NCBI RefSeq assembly: GCF_001886715.1
Contig: NZ_CP018082.1
Location: forward strand, 806,001-870,000
Source: Nocardia mangyaensis
GTDB taxonomy: Bacteria; Actinomycetota; Actinomycetes; Mycobacteriales; Mycobacteriaceae
Length of the DNA: 64,000 nt
Direction of reading: 5' to 3'
The notes under the pieces were generated by a model that saw only the letters and a list, made by a program, of their open reading frames with translations, did not search any database and was not told the DNA's origin. This document shows positions 1-8,896 of the stretch, in pieces (positions within the stretch are counted from its first letter, which is position 1; every line of letters starts with the position of its first letter). The translations under genes and the position numbers were made by a program.

Positions 1-527
1 GCGGTGTGCTCGCCCACGCCGTCGCCACCGAGCTGCAGGCGTCGGGGGAGCGGGTCTCGCTGCTGGCCATGCTCGACTCGCACCCCGATATCGACGTCCC
101 CGATTTCCACACCGCGGTGCGCGACGCGCTCGCCGAACTCGGCGTCGACATCAGCGCCGCGCTGCCCACCGCGGGCGTGCGCGAACTCAGCGAGGACGGG
201 CTGGCCGCCCTGCACGCGATCATCCCGGCCAACATGGCCGTGCTCACTCCCGAACGGGTGCGCCGGATCTATCGCAGCGCCGTGCGCTCGGCCGAACTGA
301 TCGCCGAGCACCGGCCCGCGGTGTTCCGGGGCAGGCTCGAGTACTTCAGCGCGCTCGGACACGAGACGGCGGCGCGCAATTGGGCCCCGTATGTCGACGG
401 CGAGATCCGCGATCGCCCGGTCGCGGTGGTGCATGATCAGATGACCTCGCCGCAGGCGCTGGCCGAGATCGGTCCGTGCCTGGCCGAGCTGCTCGACGCG
501 GGTGACCGGGCGACCGGGTCACGATGA
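1..527 (+). CDS. Non-ribosomal peptide synthetase, C-terminal thioesterase domain (5' partial)
   Basis: Only the last ~175 residues are in the window; the reading frame is open to base 1 and ends with TGA at 525-527. The visible part begins at the glycines that follow the Ser nucleophile of a type I thioesterase (GVLAHAV is the helix after GxSxGG). It continues through LLAMLDSHPD, whose Asp is a candidate for the catalytic Asp, and VAVVHDQM, whose His is a candidate for the catalytic His. Such domains release or cyclise the peptide from the last carrier protein. The rest of the synthetase lies upstream. A siderophore or other peptide product is possible but cannot be deduced from this fragment. 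A stand-alone type II thioesterase is the main alternative. Confidence 0.75.
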   Translation, partial: GVLAHAVATELQASGERVSLLAMLDSHPDIDVPDFHTAVRDALAELGVDISAALPTAGVRELSEDGLAALHAIIPANMAVLTPERVRRIYRSAVRSAELIAEHRPAVFRGRLEYFSALGHETAARNWAPYVDGEIRDRPVAVVHDQMTSPQALAEIGPCLAELLDAGDRATGSR

Positions 528-690
528 CAGCGCTGGTGCTGATGAGGCATGATGTGACCGCACTGTTGTAGCGATTACTACTTTTGTACCAACCGCATAA
601 CACGTAGGGTCTGGCGTGGTGCAAGACGTGCCCTGGGTGACAGGTCGCGGACCGAGTTGGAATTCGAGACGAAGCGAAGGTGCGAAATTG

Positions 691-1755
691 ATGCGTCGGC
701 ACACCCGACGTCGTGGCTCCCGTGCCGCGGCGATGATCGCGGCAATGGCAGTGGCCGCCGGATTGATGTCCGGTCTCGGCGTCGCACCGGCCTCGGCTGA
801 CCCGATCATCGATTCCGGGAGCCTGCTCGCGAACCCTGTCGCCCCGGACGGCTCCAAGATCGTCAAGGCCGAGGTGAAGGACTCGCGCAGCCTGCGGCTG
901 CACGTGTACTCCGCGGCCATGGACCAGAACATCATCGTCGACGTGCAGCGCCCGGCCGACGCCTCGGTCCCGCGCCCCACCCTGTACCTGCTCAACGGTG
1001 CGGGCGGCGGCGAGGATTCGGCGTCCTGGGTCGCCAAGACCGACGCGCTCGAGTTCCTCGGCGACAAGAACGTCAACGTCATCCAGCCGATCGGCGGCGC
1101 CTGGAGCTACTACACCGACTGGATCCACGACGATCCGGTCGTCGGCCGCAACAAGTGGAAGACCTTCTTCACCGAGGAGCTGCCCCCGCTGGTCGACGGG
1201 GCGCTGGGCACCAACGGTGTGAACGCCATCGCCGGTCTGTCCACCTCGGGTACCACCGTGCTCGCGCTGCCCATCGCCAAGCCCGGCCTGTACAAGGCCG
1301 CGGCGGCCTACTCCGGCTGCGCGCAGACCTCCGATCCGATCGGCTCGGAGTTCGTCAAGGTCACGGTCGAGACCTGGGGCGGCGGCGACACCATGAACAT
1401 GTGGGGCCCGCAGGGCTCGGAGGAGTGGGTCAAGAACGACCCCTATGTCAACGCCGAGGGTCTGCGTGGTCTGGATCTCTACATCTCCAGTGGCAACGGT
1501 CTGCCCGGCCCGTACGACACCCTCGACGGCGAGTACGCGCTGCCGGGCGCCTATGGCCTGGCCAACCAGATCGTCATCGGCGGCATCATCGAGGCGGGCA
1601 CCAACTACTGCACGCACAACCTGGCCAACCGGCTCGAGGAGCTGGGTATCCCGGCCACCTTCAACTTCCGTCCCAACGGCACCCACTCGTGGGGCTACTG
1701 GAAGGACGAGCTGAAGCTGTCGTGGCCGACCCTGGCCCGCGGCCTCGGCCTGTAG
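691..1755 (+). CDS. Secreted antigen 85-family mycolyltransferase/esterase
   Basis: A 354-residue alpha/beta hydrolase of the mycolyltransferase family. The first ~36 residues form an export signal: an Arg-rich start, a hydrophobic core and a cleavage site after ASA. The nucleophile elbow GLSTSG (Ser about 184) corresponds to GLSMAA of antigen 85. The C-terminal NGTHSWGYW (His about 332) matches the antigen 85 GTHSWEYW signature. Antigen 85 enzymes transfer mycolates between trehalose mycolates and arabinogalactan in the envelope, so the same role is inferred here. ATG at 691 is preferred over GTG at 616 because it puts a proper n-region first and follows AAGG about ten bases upstream. A hairpin follows the stop. 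A non-mycolyl esterase of the same family is possible. Confidence 0.85.
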   Translation: MRRHTRRRGSRAAAMIAAMAVAAGLMSGLGVAPASADPIIDSGSLLANPVAPDGSKIVKAEVKDSRSLRLHVYSAAMDQNIIVDVQRPADASVPRPTLYLLNGAGGGEDSASWVAKTDALEFLGDKNVNVIQPIGGAWSYYTDWIHDDPVVGRNKWKTFFTEELPPLVDGALGTNGVNAIAGLSTSGTTVLALPIAKPGLYKAAAAYSGCAQTSDPIGSEFVKVTVETWGGGDTMNMWGPQGSEEWVKNDPYVNAEGLRGLDLYISSGNGLPGPYDTLDGEYALPGAYGLANQIVIGGIIEAGTNYCTHNLANRLEELGIPATFNFRPNGTHSWGYWKDELKLSWPTLARGLGL

Positions 1756-1769
1756 TTCACCGGCTCGAC

Positions 1770-1801
1770 GAAACCGCCTCGGTCGTGACCGGGGCGGTTT
1801 C
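1770..1801 (+). terminator. Intrinsic terminator after the mycolyltransferase gene
   Basis: Perfect arms GAAACCGCC (1770-1778) and GGCGGTTTC (1793-1801), followed by CCTTTGTC. It lies 14 bases after the stop codon at 1755. Confidence 0.75.
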
Positions 1802-1925
1802 CTTTGTCGACCTACCTCTCGACGTTTGCGAATTGTGGTTAACTTAGGTTGACTGTTCCGACGCCGTCACCCCGGCGGCGCCCGAATGGTCGAGAACCCT
1901 GGTTCGCGGAACGGAAAGTGAGTGC

Positions 1926-3161
1926 ATGGTCGCCGATCGCAGTGAGGCCGAACGCGCCTGCGAGCCGACCACCGCGGCGGCGCGGGTCGTGCGCCGCAGG
2001 CCCAAGGACCGCAAGCTGCAGATCATGCGGGCCGCCGCCCGCGCGTTCAGCGCCCGCGGCTACTACCCGGTCGGCGTGGACGAGATCGCCGCCGAGGTCG
2101 GCATCTCCGGTCCGGCGCTCTACCGCCACTTCGCCAACAAATACGCTCTGCTCGTCGCCGCCGCCGAAGAGGGCGCGCGCGGCCTGCGCGATGTCGCCCG
2201 TGCGGCCGACGATCCGGCGCTACCCCCGGCGGCCAGGCTCGACGCGCTGCTCACCGCCGTCGCCGAACACAACATCGACATTCGCCGTGAAGCGGGTCTG
2301 TACCGCTGGGAACGTCGGTATCTCGAACGCGAGGACCGTGTCCGCATCCGCGCGTTCTACCGCGAACTGGAGGCGATGGTCGCCGCGCCGATCGCCGAGC
2401 TACGGCCCGAGGCGAGCCCCGATGACGTCACCCTGCTCGCCGTCGGCGCGCTCAGCGCACTGGCCAGCATCGCCGCCCACCGCACCACCCTCGCCCACAC
2501 CAGAATGCTCGCCCTGCAGCGAGCGATGGCCTGGGCGATCGTGCGCGCCGAGCTGCCGCCGACACCGGCCGAGGCCGAACCGAGCAGGCAGAACCGCGGT
2601 CTACCGGTCACCTCCAAACGTGAACAGCTGCTCACCGAGGCGATCCGCATCTTCGGCCGCAACGGCTACCACGAATCCGGCATCGAGGAGATCGGTGCCG
2701 CCGTCGGCATCAACGCCTCCAGCGTCTACCGGCACTTCGACAGCAAGGCCGACCTGCTCGCCGCGGCCTTCCACCGCACCGGCGACCGGCTGGCCGTGGC
2801 CATCGGCGAGGCGCTGGCCGAGGCCGACAACCGCGCCGACGCCGCCCGCCGCATCGCCGACCGCTACGCCCGCCTCACCTTCGCGACGCCGGAGATCATG
2901 CCGGTCTACTACGCGGAGTTCAGCAATCTGCCGCAGGCCGAACAGCATCGCCTGCGGGCCATCCAGCGCCAGAACATCCTCGAGTGGGCCAACCTGCTCG
3001 ACGGTGATCCGGTCGAGGCCCGCTTCCGCGTGCACGCCGCGATCGGTCAGATCATCGACGTCGGCAGGCTGCTGCGCTTCGACTCCCGGCCCGCACAGCT
3101 GGACCGGCTGGCCGCCCTGACCGGCGCCGTGCTGCTCGGCGCCGGGTCGCCGGAGGACTGA
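1926..3161 (+). CDS. Tandem TetR-family regulator with two DNA-binding domains
   Basis: 411 residues made of two complete TetR units. The first helix-turn-helix includes VDEIAAEVGISGPALYRHF (residues ~55-75). The second, near residue 245, includes IEEIGAAVGINASSVYRHF. Each is followed by a helical ligand/dimerisation region, and a hydrophilic linker lies near residues 205-222. This arrangement is known in mycobacteria and relatives, where one chain supplies what is normally a dimer. The start is ATG 1926 behind GGAAAG. The stop lies four bases from the stop of the convergent aldehyde dehydrogenase. Targets and ligand are not evident. The AT-richer segment 1836-1855 upstream is a plausible promoter/operator. 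Confidence 0.9.
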   Translation: MVADRSEAERACEPTTAAARVVRRRPKDRKLQIMRAAARAFSARGYYPVGVDEIAAEVGISGPALYRHFANKYALLVAAAEEGARGLRDVARAADDPALPPAARLDALLTAVAEHNIDIRREAGLYRWERRYLEREDRVRIRAFYRELEAMVAAPIAELRPEASPDDVTLLAVGALSALASIAAHRTTLAHTRMLALQRAMAWAIVRAELPPTPAEAEPSRQNRGLPVTSKREQLLTEAIRIFGRNGYHESGIEEIGAAVGINASSVYRHFDSKADLLAAAFHRTGDRLAVAIGEALAEADNRADAARRIADRYARLTFATPEIMPVYYAEFSNLPQAEQHRLRAIQRQNILEWANLLDGDPVEARFRVHAAIGQIIDVGRLLRFDSRPAQLDRLAALTGAVLLGAGSPED

Positions 3162-3165
3162 GGAC

Positions 3166-4680
3166 TCAGCCTCGGCCGTGGCGCAGGCGAAAGAACGCTT
3201 TCGCCGTGTGCACGTGGCGCGGGTGCCGGTCGAAAGTCGACAGCCGCACCGGCGCGCGATAGCGCCTGCGGGCGATCGACATGGTCCGGCTGAACTCGTA
3301 CAGACCCTGCTGACCGTGGCTGTGGCCCTGCCCGTACTCGCCGATCCCGCCGAACGGCAGCGCGGGGATGCCGGTGAAGGCGGTCGAGGAATTCACCGTC
3401 ACCACCCCGACCCGCAGCTGTTCGGCGATGAACTCGGCGCTGGCGATATCGCGGGTGAACACCGTGACCGCGATCCCGTTGCCCGCCGCGTTCACCCTGG
3501 CCACCGCGTCGGCCAGGTCCGCGACCCGGTTCACCACCAGGACCGGGCCGATGCCCTCGCCGGTGATGGCGATGCTCTCCTCGGGCACCTCGGCCAGCAC
3601 GATCGGCTCGACGTAGGGGTCACGGAACGAATCGAGGCCGCCGAGCACCGCGTGCCCGCCGCGCGCGATCGCGTCGCGCACCTGACGGCGCACCACGTCG
3701 ACCTGGGCGGCGTTGATCATCGGACCGTAGGCGGCGCGATTGTCGGCGCCCGGACGCAGTGTGGCGGCCCGCTCGGCCACCCTGGCCAGGAAGTCGTCGA
3801 ACACCGAATCGGCGACATAACAGCGCTGGATCCCCGAGGAGTTCTGGCCCGCGTTGGCCATCGCCCCGTAGACCGCGGCCTCGGCCGCCGCGTCGAGGAC
3901 GGCGTCGACGTGCACGATCATGCTGCCCTTGCCGCTGTTCTCCACCACCACGGGCGTGAGCGTCTGCGCGCACAGCGCGATCACTTCGCGCCCGCCCGCC
4001 TCGGGACCGGCGTAGGCGATCTTGTCGACCTCGGCCCGGCACAGTGCGTTCGCGGTGCGCGAGTCGCCGGTGACCGCCTGCAGAACCGGCTGATCCGGCG
4101 CCACCTCGGCCCAGCTGGCCGCCAGCCAGGTGCCGACTCCGGTGGTGAGTTCGTGCGGGGTGAACACCACCGTGTTCCCGGCCGCCATCGCGTAGGCGAT
4201 CGACCCCATCGGGGTGAACACGGGGTTGTTCCACGCGCCGAGCACCCCGATCACGCCGAGCGGCAGATAACCGAGGGAGGCGTGCTGATTGCGGGTGAAC
4301 CAGCCGCTGGCCAGCCGCTTGCGGCCGAGGGCGCGCTCGGCGTTGCGGGCGGCCCAGTCCAGATTCTCCACGGCCAGCATCACTTCGAGGATGGCGTCGG
4401 CCTCCGGTTTACCGGTCTCCGAGCGCAGTACCTCCACCAATTCGCCGGTGTTGCGGGCGATCTGGCGACGCCAGTCCAGCAGCAGGCGCTTGCGATCGCC
4501 GAATCCCAGCTCGCCCCACCAGTTCTGGGTCGCGCGGGCGGTGCGCACAGCGCGGGTGACCTCGGCCGGTCCGTGCACCGGATAGTGCGCGAGCTGTTCG
4601 CCGGTGCGCGGGTCGAACGACGTCAGCACGTCGGATCGGCCGGTGGGCGCGGCGGCGCCTGTCGATGCGGACTCGGACAT
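3166..4680 (-). CDS. Aldehyde dehydrogenase-family protein with Ser at the catalytic Cys position
   Basis: 504 residues, full length for NAD(P)-dependent aldehyde dehydrogenases. Recognisable parts are LGVIGVLGAWNNP (cofactor fold entry, ~141-153), the base Glu in VVVENSGKGS (Glu247), and a C-terminal ALPFGGIGEYGQG segment. The catalytic loop, normally NAGQxC followed by xxxxRVYV, reads NAGQNSSGIQRCYV, so the nucleophilic Cys is Ser281 (TCC at 3838-3840). A Cys occurs six residues later at 287, where Val is usual. The protein may be a pseudoenzyme, have altered chemistry, or use the shifted Cys. It is convergent with the tandem TetR gene. Start ATG 4680 is preceded on its strand by GAGAGGTGACCG. 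Confidence 0.88.
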   Translation of the reverse strand: MSESASTGAAAPTGRSDVLTSFDPRTGEQLAHYPVHGPAEVTRAVRTARATQNWWGELGFGDRKRLLLDWRRQIARNTGELVEVLRSETGKPEADAILEVMLAVENLDWAARNAERALGRKRLASGWFTRNQHASLGYLPLGVIGVLGAWNNPVFTPMGSIAYAMAAGNTVVFTPHELTTGVGTWLAASWAEVAPDQPVLQAVTGDSRTANALCRAEVDKIAYAGPEAGGREVIALCAQTLTPVVVENSGKGSMIVHVDAVLDAAAEAAVYGAMANAGQNSSGIQRCYVADSVFDDFLARVAERAATLRPGADNRAAYGPMINAAQVDVVRRQVRDAIARGGHAVLGGLDSFRDPYVEPIVLAEVPEESIAITGEGIGPVLVVNRVADLADAVARVNAAGNGIAVTVFTRDIASAEFIAEQLRVGVVTVNSSTAFTGIPALPFGGIGEYGQGHSHGQQGLYEFSRTMSIARRRYRAPVRLSTFDRHPRHVHTAKAFFRLRHGRG

Positions 4681-4977
4681 CGGTCACCTCTCACAAGATC
4701 GAACACACCCGCGAACGGGCCGGTGAGACGAGTGTTTCCCCGATCGTCAGAGTATGGGCGCCCGGGCGAGTCGACAAGGTCATCGCACTGCCCTTGCACT
4801 GCCCACGTGAGCAAGACCACAGGGCCGGGCAAACCACCCGGCTCGGTGCAGAGCGGACCGGGAAAACCGGATGACCGGTAACATCGCGCCGAACGGTATG
4901 GATCACTTACCGGGAAGATGATTCCGGGCGCGCTCACCTCGCAGGGGCCGGGCGCACCGGCCGATGGTGGAGAGTTG

Positions 4978-5979
4978 ATGCCGAGTTCGATCTCAGTGGA
5001 TTCGCCCGTGGGTGGCGTCGCGTCGCGCGACGAGCCCGCAGTGCTGGTGTCCGATGTGCACAAGTCCTTCGGCGATGTGCAGGCGTTGCAGGGCATCAGT
5101 TTCCGGGCCGAACGGGCCAGTGTGCTCGGCATCCTCGGCCCCAACGGCGCGGGCAAGACCACCACGGTCAAGATCCTGTCGACGCTGCTTCGCCCCGATT
5201 CCGGCACCGCGATCGTGGCCGGGCACAACGTCGTCTCCGACGGCGCAGGCGTGCGCCGCGCGATCATGATGACCGGCCAGTACGCCGCGCTCGACGAGAA
5301 CCTGACCGGCCGGGAGAACCTCGAACTGTTCGGCCGGCTGATGGGTCTGACCAAGTCGGCCGCCCGCAAGCGCGCCGAGGTCCTGCTCGAGGAATTCGAC
5401 CTGGTCAGTGCTGGCAAACGCGCGGTGCGCAACTATTCCGGTGGCATGCGCCGCCGCGTCGACATCGCCTGCGGGCTGGTCGTGCGGCCCGAGGTGGTCT
5501 TCCTCGACGAGCCGACCACCGGCCTCGACCCGCGCAGCCGCCAGGGCGTCTGGGATCTGGTGACCGCCCTGAAGAACCAGGGCATCACCGTGCTGCTGAC
5601 CACGCAGTACCTCGAAGAGGCCGACGTGCTCAGCGACAACATCATCGTCATCGACAAGGGCACCGTCATCGCCGAGGGCACCGCCGACCAGCTCAAGGCG
5701 AAGACCGGCGGCAGCTACTGCGAGATCGTCCCGCTCGACCCGAGCCGGCTGCGCGCGACCGTGCAGGCTCTCGGCGAGCTGGTTCCCGCGGCCGTGGCCG
5801 CCGATCTCGGCGGCGCCGACAAACTGTCCATCCCCGCCCCCGACGGCGCCGCCACCCTCGCCGAGGCGCTGCGCAGGCTCGACAACGCGGGCATCGACCT
5901 GGCCGACATCGCCCTGCGCCGGCCCTCGCTCGACGACGTGTTCCTGTCCATCACCGGCCATTCGGGCGGGCACCAGTGA
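4978..5979 (+). CDS. DrrA-like ABC transporter ATP-binding protein
   Basis: 333 residues. Walker A is GPNGAGKTT, the signature YSGGMRRR, and Walker B VVFLDEPTTGLD. The C-terminal extension ends with RRPSLDDVFLSITGH, typical of the DrrA (daunorubicin resistance) branch. It powers efflux by the two membrane proteins encoded next; its stop overlaps the next start (GTGA). Homologous three-gene systems export drugs or envelope lipids. The cargo here is unknown, though the nearby NRPS end and envelope genes make a lipid or natural product reasonable. ATG 4978, seven bases after GGTGGAGAG, is chosen over an in-frame ATG at 4918 because of the ribosome binding site and because the extra 20 residues look uncoded. 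Confidence 0.9.
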   Translation: MPSSISVDSPVGGVASRDEPAVLVSDVHKSFGDVQALQGISFRAERASVLGILGPNGAGKTTTVKILSTLLRPDSGTAIVAGHNVVSDGAGVRRAIMMTGQYAALDENLTGRENLELFGRLMGLTKSAARKRAEVLLEEFDLVSAGKRAVRNYSGGMRRRVDIACGLVVRPEVVFLDEPTTGLDPRSRQGVWDLVTALKNQGITVLLTTQYLEEADVLSDNIIVIDKGTVIAEGTADQLKAKTGGSYCEIVPLDPSRLRATVQALGELVPAAVAADLGGADKLSIPAPDGAATLAEALRRLDNAGIDLADIALRRPSLDDVFLSITGHSGGHQ

Positions 5980-6785
5980 GTGTCTCCGCTCCCGCGGCGA
6001 CGACCCTGTTCGCCGAGCTTCCCGTCGTGCACCCGAGCAGTTTCGCGCAGTGGCGGGCGCTGACCGGGCGCATCGTGCGCACGATGGCCACCAAGGGTGA
6101 GCTCTACGTCGCGGTGCTCACCCCGCTGGTCGTCACCGCCGCCTTCTATCTGCCGCTGCGCTACGTGATGCAGTTCCAGGGCATCGACTACGCGCAGTAC
6201 GTCATGCCGATCATCGTCCTGCAGACGATGGCGATGACGATGATGTCGAACGCGCAACTCGCCGCGTTCGAAGCGCTCACCGGCTTGAGCGCGCGGCTGC
6301 AGACCATGCCGATCGGCTCGCTCGTTCCCCTGCTCTCGCGGGTGTCCGCCGGCATCGTGCGGTCGGTGGTGTCGCTGATCGCCACGGTCGGCTACGGCTA
6401 CCTGATCGGTTTCCGGTTCACCGGTGGCTGGGAGCAGGCCCTGGTGTTCTGCGGGTTCGCCCTGGCCGTCGGCGTGGTGCTGACGCTGGGCGCCGACGCG
6501 CTCGGCAGCCTCACCAAGAATCCCGAGGCGCTCAGCCAGGCCCTCACCCTGCCGATTCTGATCTTCGGCATGCTCTCGACCGGGTTCGTCCCCGAGGACG
6601 CCTTCCCGACCTGGGCGCGCGCCTTCGCGCGCAACCAGCCGATCTCCCAGTTCGCGCAGACACTCAGTGACATGGCCGTCGGTCACCTGAGCTGGGCCGG
6701 TTCCTGGGTGTCGCTGGTGTGGCTCGGCGGGGCCGCGATGTTGTTCCTCCCACTGGCGGTGTGGGCGAGTGTGAGGCGATCATGA
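5976..6785 (+). CDS. DrrB-like ABC-2 type permease
   Basis: 269 residues with a short cytoplasmic start and about six membrane segments. These include ELYVAVLTPLVVTAAFYLP, YVMPIIVLQTMAMTMM and a final VSLVWLGGAAMLFLPLAVW. The segment ILIFGMLSTGFVPEDAFPTW matches the conserved helix pair of ABC-2 exporters. GTG 5976 overlaps the stop of the ATPase gene, and the gene's own TGA overlaps the next ATG, so the three genes are translationally coupled. It probably forms a heterodimeric channel with the next protein. Confidence 0.88.
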   Translation: MSVSAPAATTLFAELPVVHPSSFAQWRALTGRIVRTMATKGELYVAVLTPLVVTAAFYLPLRYVMQFQGIDYAQYVMPIIVLQTMAMTMMSNAQLAAFEALTGLSARLQTMPIGSLVPLLSRVSAGIVRSVVSLIATVGYGYLIGFRFTGGWEQALVFCGFALAVGVVLTLGADALGSLTKNPEALSQALTLPILIFGMLSTGFVPEDAFPTWARAFARNQPISQFAQTLSDMAVGHLSWAGSWVSLVWLGGAAMLFLPLAVWASVRRS

Positions 6786-7615
6786 CAACGACGACAATGG
6801 ACACCGCGGCGCAGCTGCCGGTGGTGCACACCAAGCCGGAGTCCTCGGTGTCGGTGTGGTTCACCCACAGCCTGCTCCAGTGCAAGCGGCTGCTGATGGT
6901 GTGGCTGCGCGACCCCGCGACGACGATCCAGATCATCGCCTACCCCGCGGTCACCCTGCTGATGTTCCGGATCGTGCTCGGCAACTACATCACCGCCTAC
7001 AGCGGCATGCCCGCCATCTACGGTCAGGCCGCGCTGCTGACCCTGATCGCGGCCATGACCGGCGCGGTGGTGAGCGCGCTCGGCTTCAAACGTGAGAAGG
7101 CGACCGGCCTGCTCAGCCGCTTCTACACGATGCCGGTGAACAAGGCCTCGCTGCTGACCGGTCGGCTGCTGGCGGAGATGCTGCGCATCCTGATCACCAC
7201 GGTGATCGTGCTGCTCGTGGCGGTGCCGCTCGGGTTCCTGTTCATGGAGAACCCGCTCACCAACATCGCCCTGATCTGTGTGCCGGTGCTGTTCGGCATC
7301 GGCTTCGCGGTGATGGTGACCGCGCTGGCCACCATCACCGAGGGCGTGATGCTGATCAGTCTCATCGGCATCCTCAACACGCTGTTGATGTTCTTCAACA
7401 CCGGTTTCGTGCCGATCGCCGCCTACCCGACCTGGTTGCAGGCCATCGTCGAGAATCAGCCGATGAGCTGTGCGATCGAGGCGATGAAGGGGTTGTCCTA
7501 CGGCGGCCCGGTCGCCGAGCCGCTGCTGAAGACCGTCGCGTGGACGGTCGCGATGATCGCGGTCTTCGCCTATCCGGCGATCCGTGGATACAAGCGGGCC
7601 GCCGAGACGGCGTAG
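6782..7615 (+). CDS. DrrC-like ABC-2 type permease
   Basis: 277 residues, the second permease of the exporter. After ~45 hydrophilic residues come six predicted membrane spans, with ILNTLLMFFNTGFVPIAAYPTWLQ as the family-typical re-entrant region. The short internal homology to its neighbour (FVPxxAxPTW, then xNQPxS) shows that the two permeases are paralogues. Start ATG 6782 overlaps the preceding stop as ATGA; an upstream TTG-type start is rejected. A hairpin between this gene and the convergent cyclase probably ends the operon. Confidence 0.88.
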   Translation: MTTTTMDTAAQLPVVHTKPESSVSVWFTHSLLQCKRLLMVWLRDPATTIQIIAYPAVTLLMFRIVLGNYITAYSGMPAIYGQAALLTLIAAMTGAVVSALGFKREKATGLLSRFYTMPVNKASLLTGRLLAEMLRILITTVIVLLVAVPLGFLFMENPLTNIALICVPVLFGIGFAVMVTALATITEGVMLISLIGILNTLLMFFNTGFVPIAAYPTWLQAIVENQPMSCAIEAMKGLSYGGPVAEPLLKTVAWTVAMIAVFAYPAIRGYKRAAETA

Positions 7616-7628
7616 TCCGGCGAGCGCT

Positions 7629-7668
7629 CGAACGCCGTCCCGGTCCTCGCGATCGCCGGCGGCGTTCG
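7629..7668. terminator. Bidirectional terminator between exporter operon and lycopene cyclase
   Basis: Perfect 9-bp arms CGAACGCCG (7629-7637) and CGGCGTTCG (7660-7668) in the 57-bp gap between two convergent stop codons. Confidence 0.6.
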
Positions 7669-7672
7669 CGTC

Positions 7673-8845
7673 TCAGCTGGTGTGCGCGTCCGCGAAGGGG
7701 TAGTCGACCCAGCGGTCCCGATTGGTCCAGCCGACCAGGTCGTAGCGCCAGCGGAACGGCCAGGTGTGCGAGACCGTGTTGAACAGGACCGCGCCGAGTG
7801 CGGTGTAGTCGTCGTGGGCCGAGAGCAGCGCCCGCTGGCCGCGCGCGGACTCGGTGAAGAACGCCTCGAACATGGCGATCGACTGATCGGTGGTCAGACG
7901 GCCCAGGCCCCACAGCCCGCGCATCCGCATCCAGTAGACCGCGCGGGCCCGCCACGGCCACAGCGCCTCGATCGGGTCCTCACCCTGCTGGATCGCGGTG
8001 ACAGCGGTGTCGACCAGGGCGAGCGAGTCGGCCACGCTGTAGCCGGTGCACGGATGCATCATCCCGCCGCGCGAACCGAACGGGACGGCGGTGGCGGTGC
8101 CCTTCTTCGGCGGCGGCTGGTCGAGCGGGTAGTGCGCGGCTTCGGTCCGCTCCTCGCCGGTCAGCCGGATGCCGTGGGCGGCGAGCCGGGTGAGCGTGCG
8201 CTTGCGGAGTTCGTGCTGCGGCATGCCGCCGCGCAGCCCGAGGCTGGTCTCCTCGAAGATCACCGTGCCGTCGCCGAGCGGGACCGAGTAGAGGAACGAC
8301 GGCGGCGCGTCCGGGCCCGCACCGTTCTCCGGCCGCCAGTCCAGCAGCAAGCCCTCGCCGTCGGCGACCATCGGCGCCGCGGTCTCGGCGTCGACGAAGA
8401 TCCCGTGCGCCGAGGCGGCCCGGCGCTTGCCCAGCGTCGGCAGGCCCCTGGTGTCGAACACCGTGCCCGCCGAGATCGCCGTTCCGTCGGCGAGCTCCAC
8501 TTCGTGCTGCTCGACGCGGCGCGCCCGATCCGCGAAGACCGTCGCGTCATCGAGCGCCAGCGCCGCGTGCAATCCCGCCTTGGACAGCACACAGTAGGGC
8601 CGCTCGATCCGATGCTCGGTCTTGGTCCACACCGTGGGCGCCGCGATCCGCTGCGCGATCGCGCTCTCGGGCAACCAGCCCGGTAGCTCGTCCACCCAGC
8701 ACGAGAACGTCGGCGGAAACAACCGATCCGGCCGGGGGTCGACCGCGGCCACCCGCAACCCGGCCGCGGCGCCACGATGTGCCAGCGCCCGCCCGGTCGG
8801 CCCCAACCCGACCACACAGATATCGAATTCCCGCACAGTGCTCAC
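7673..8845 (-). CDS. Lycopene cyclase-like flavoprotein (CrtL/CrtY type)
   Basis: About 390 residues. The N-terminus FDICVVGLGPTGRALAHRGA is a Rossmann FAD-binding motif, and DPRPDRLFPP binds the nucleotide. FEETSL and GGMMHPCTGYSVADSL are the two hallmark motifs of lycopene beta-cyclases; the Glu pair in FEET is essential for cyclisation in characterised members. It would form ionone rings in carotenoid synthesis. No other carotenoid gene is visible. Start GTG 8845 is chosen so the protein begins shortly before the FAD fold; GTG 8836 and TTG 8881 are alternatives and no strong ribosome binding site decides. It follows the ABC permease gene on the same strand after 51 bases and may be co-transcribed. 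Confidence 0.82.
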   Translation of the reverse strand: MSTVREFDICVVGLGPTGRALAHRGAAAGLRVAAVDPRPDRLFPPTFSCWVDELPGWLPESAIAQRIAAPTVWTKTEHRIERPYCVLSKAGLHAALALDDATVFADRARRVEQHEVELADGTAISAGTVFDTRGLPTLGKRRAASAHGIFVDAETAAPMVADGEGLLLDWRPENGAGPDAPPSFLYSVPLGDGTVIFEETSLGLRGGMPQHELRKRTLTRLAAHGIRLTGEERTEAAHYPLDQPPPKKGTATAVPFGSRGGMMHPCTGYSVADSLALVDTAVTAIQQGEDPIEALWPWRARAVYWMRMRGLWGLGRLTTDQSIAMFEAFFTESARGQRALLSAHDDYTALGAVLFNTVSHTWPFRWRYDLVGWTNRDRWVDYPFADAHTS

Positions 8846-8896
8846 GCCCGCATTCAAGCCGTCACCGCGGGTACCGCGCAACCATCGTCGCCGTGC

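Noticed and set aside
1836..1855. Possible IdeR box TTAACTTAGGTTGACT before the tandem TetR gene
   Set aside because: Only about 11 of 19 positions fit the consensus, too few to claim; it may be ordinary promoter sequence.
3178..4881. 567-codon plus frame opposite the aldehyde dehydrogenase
   Set aside because: Shadow of a clearly recognisable dehydrogenase; no coherent domain.
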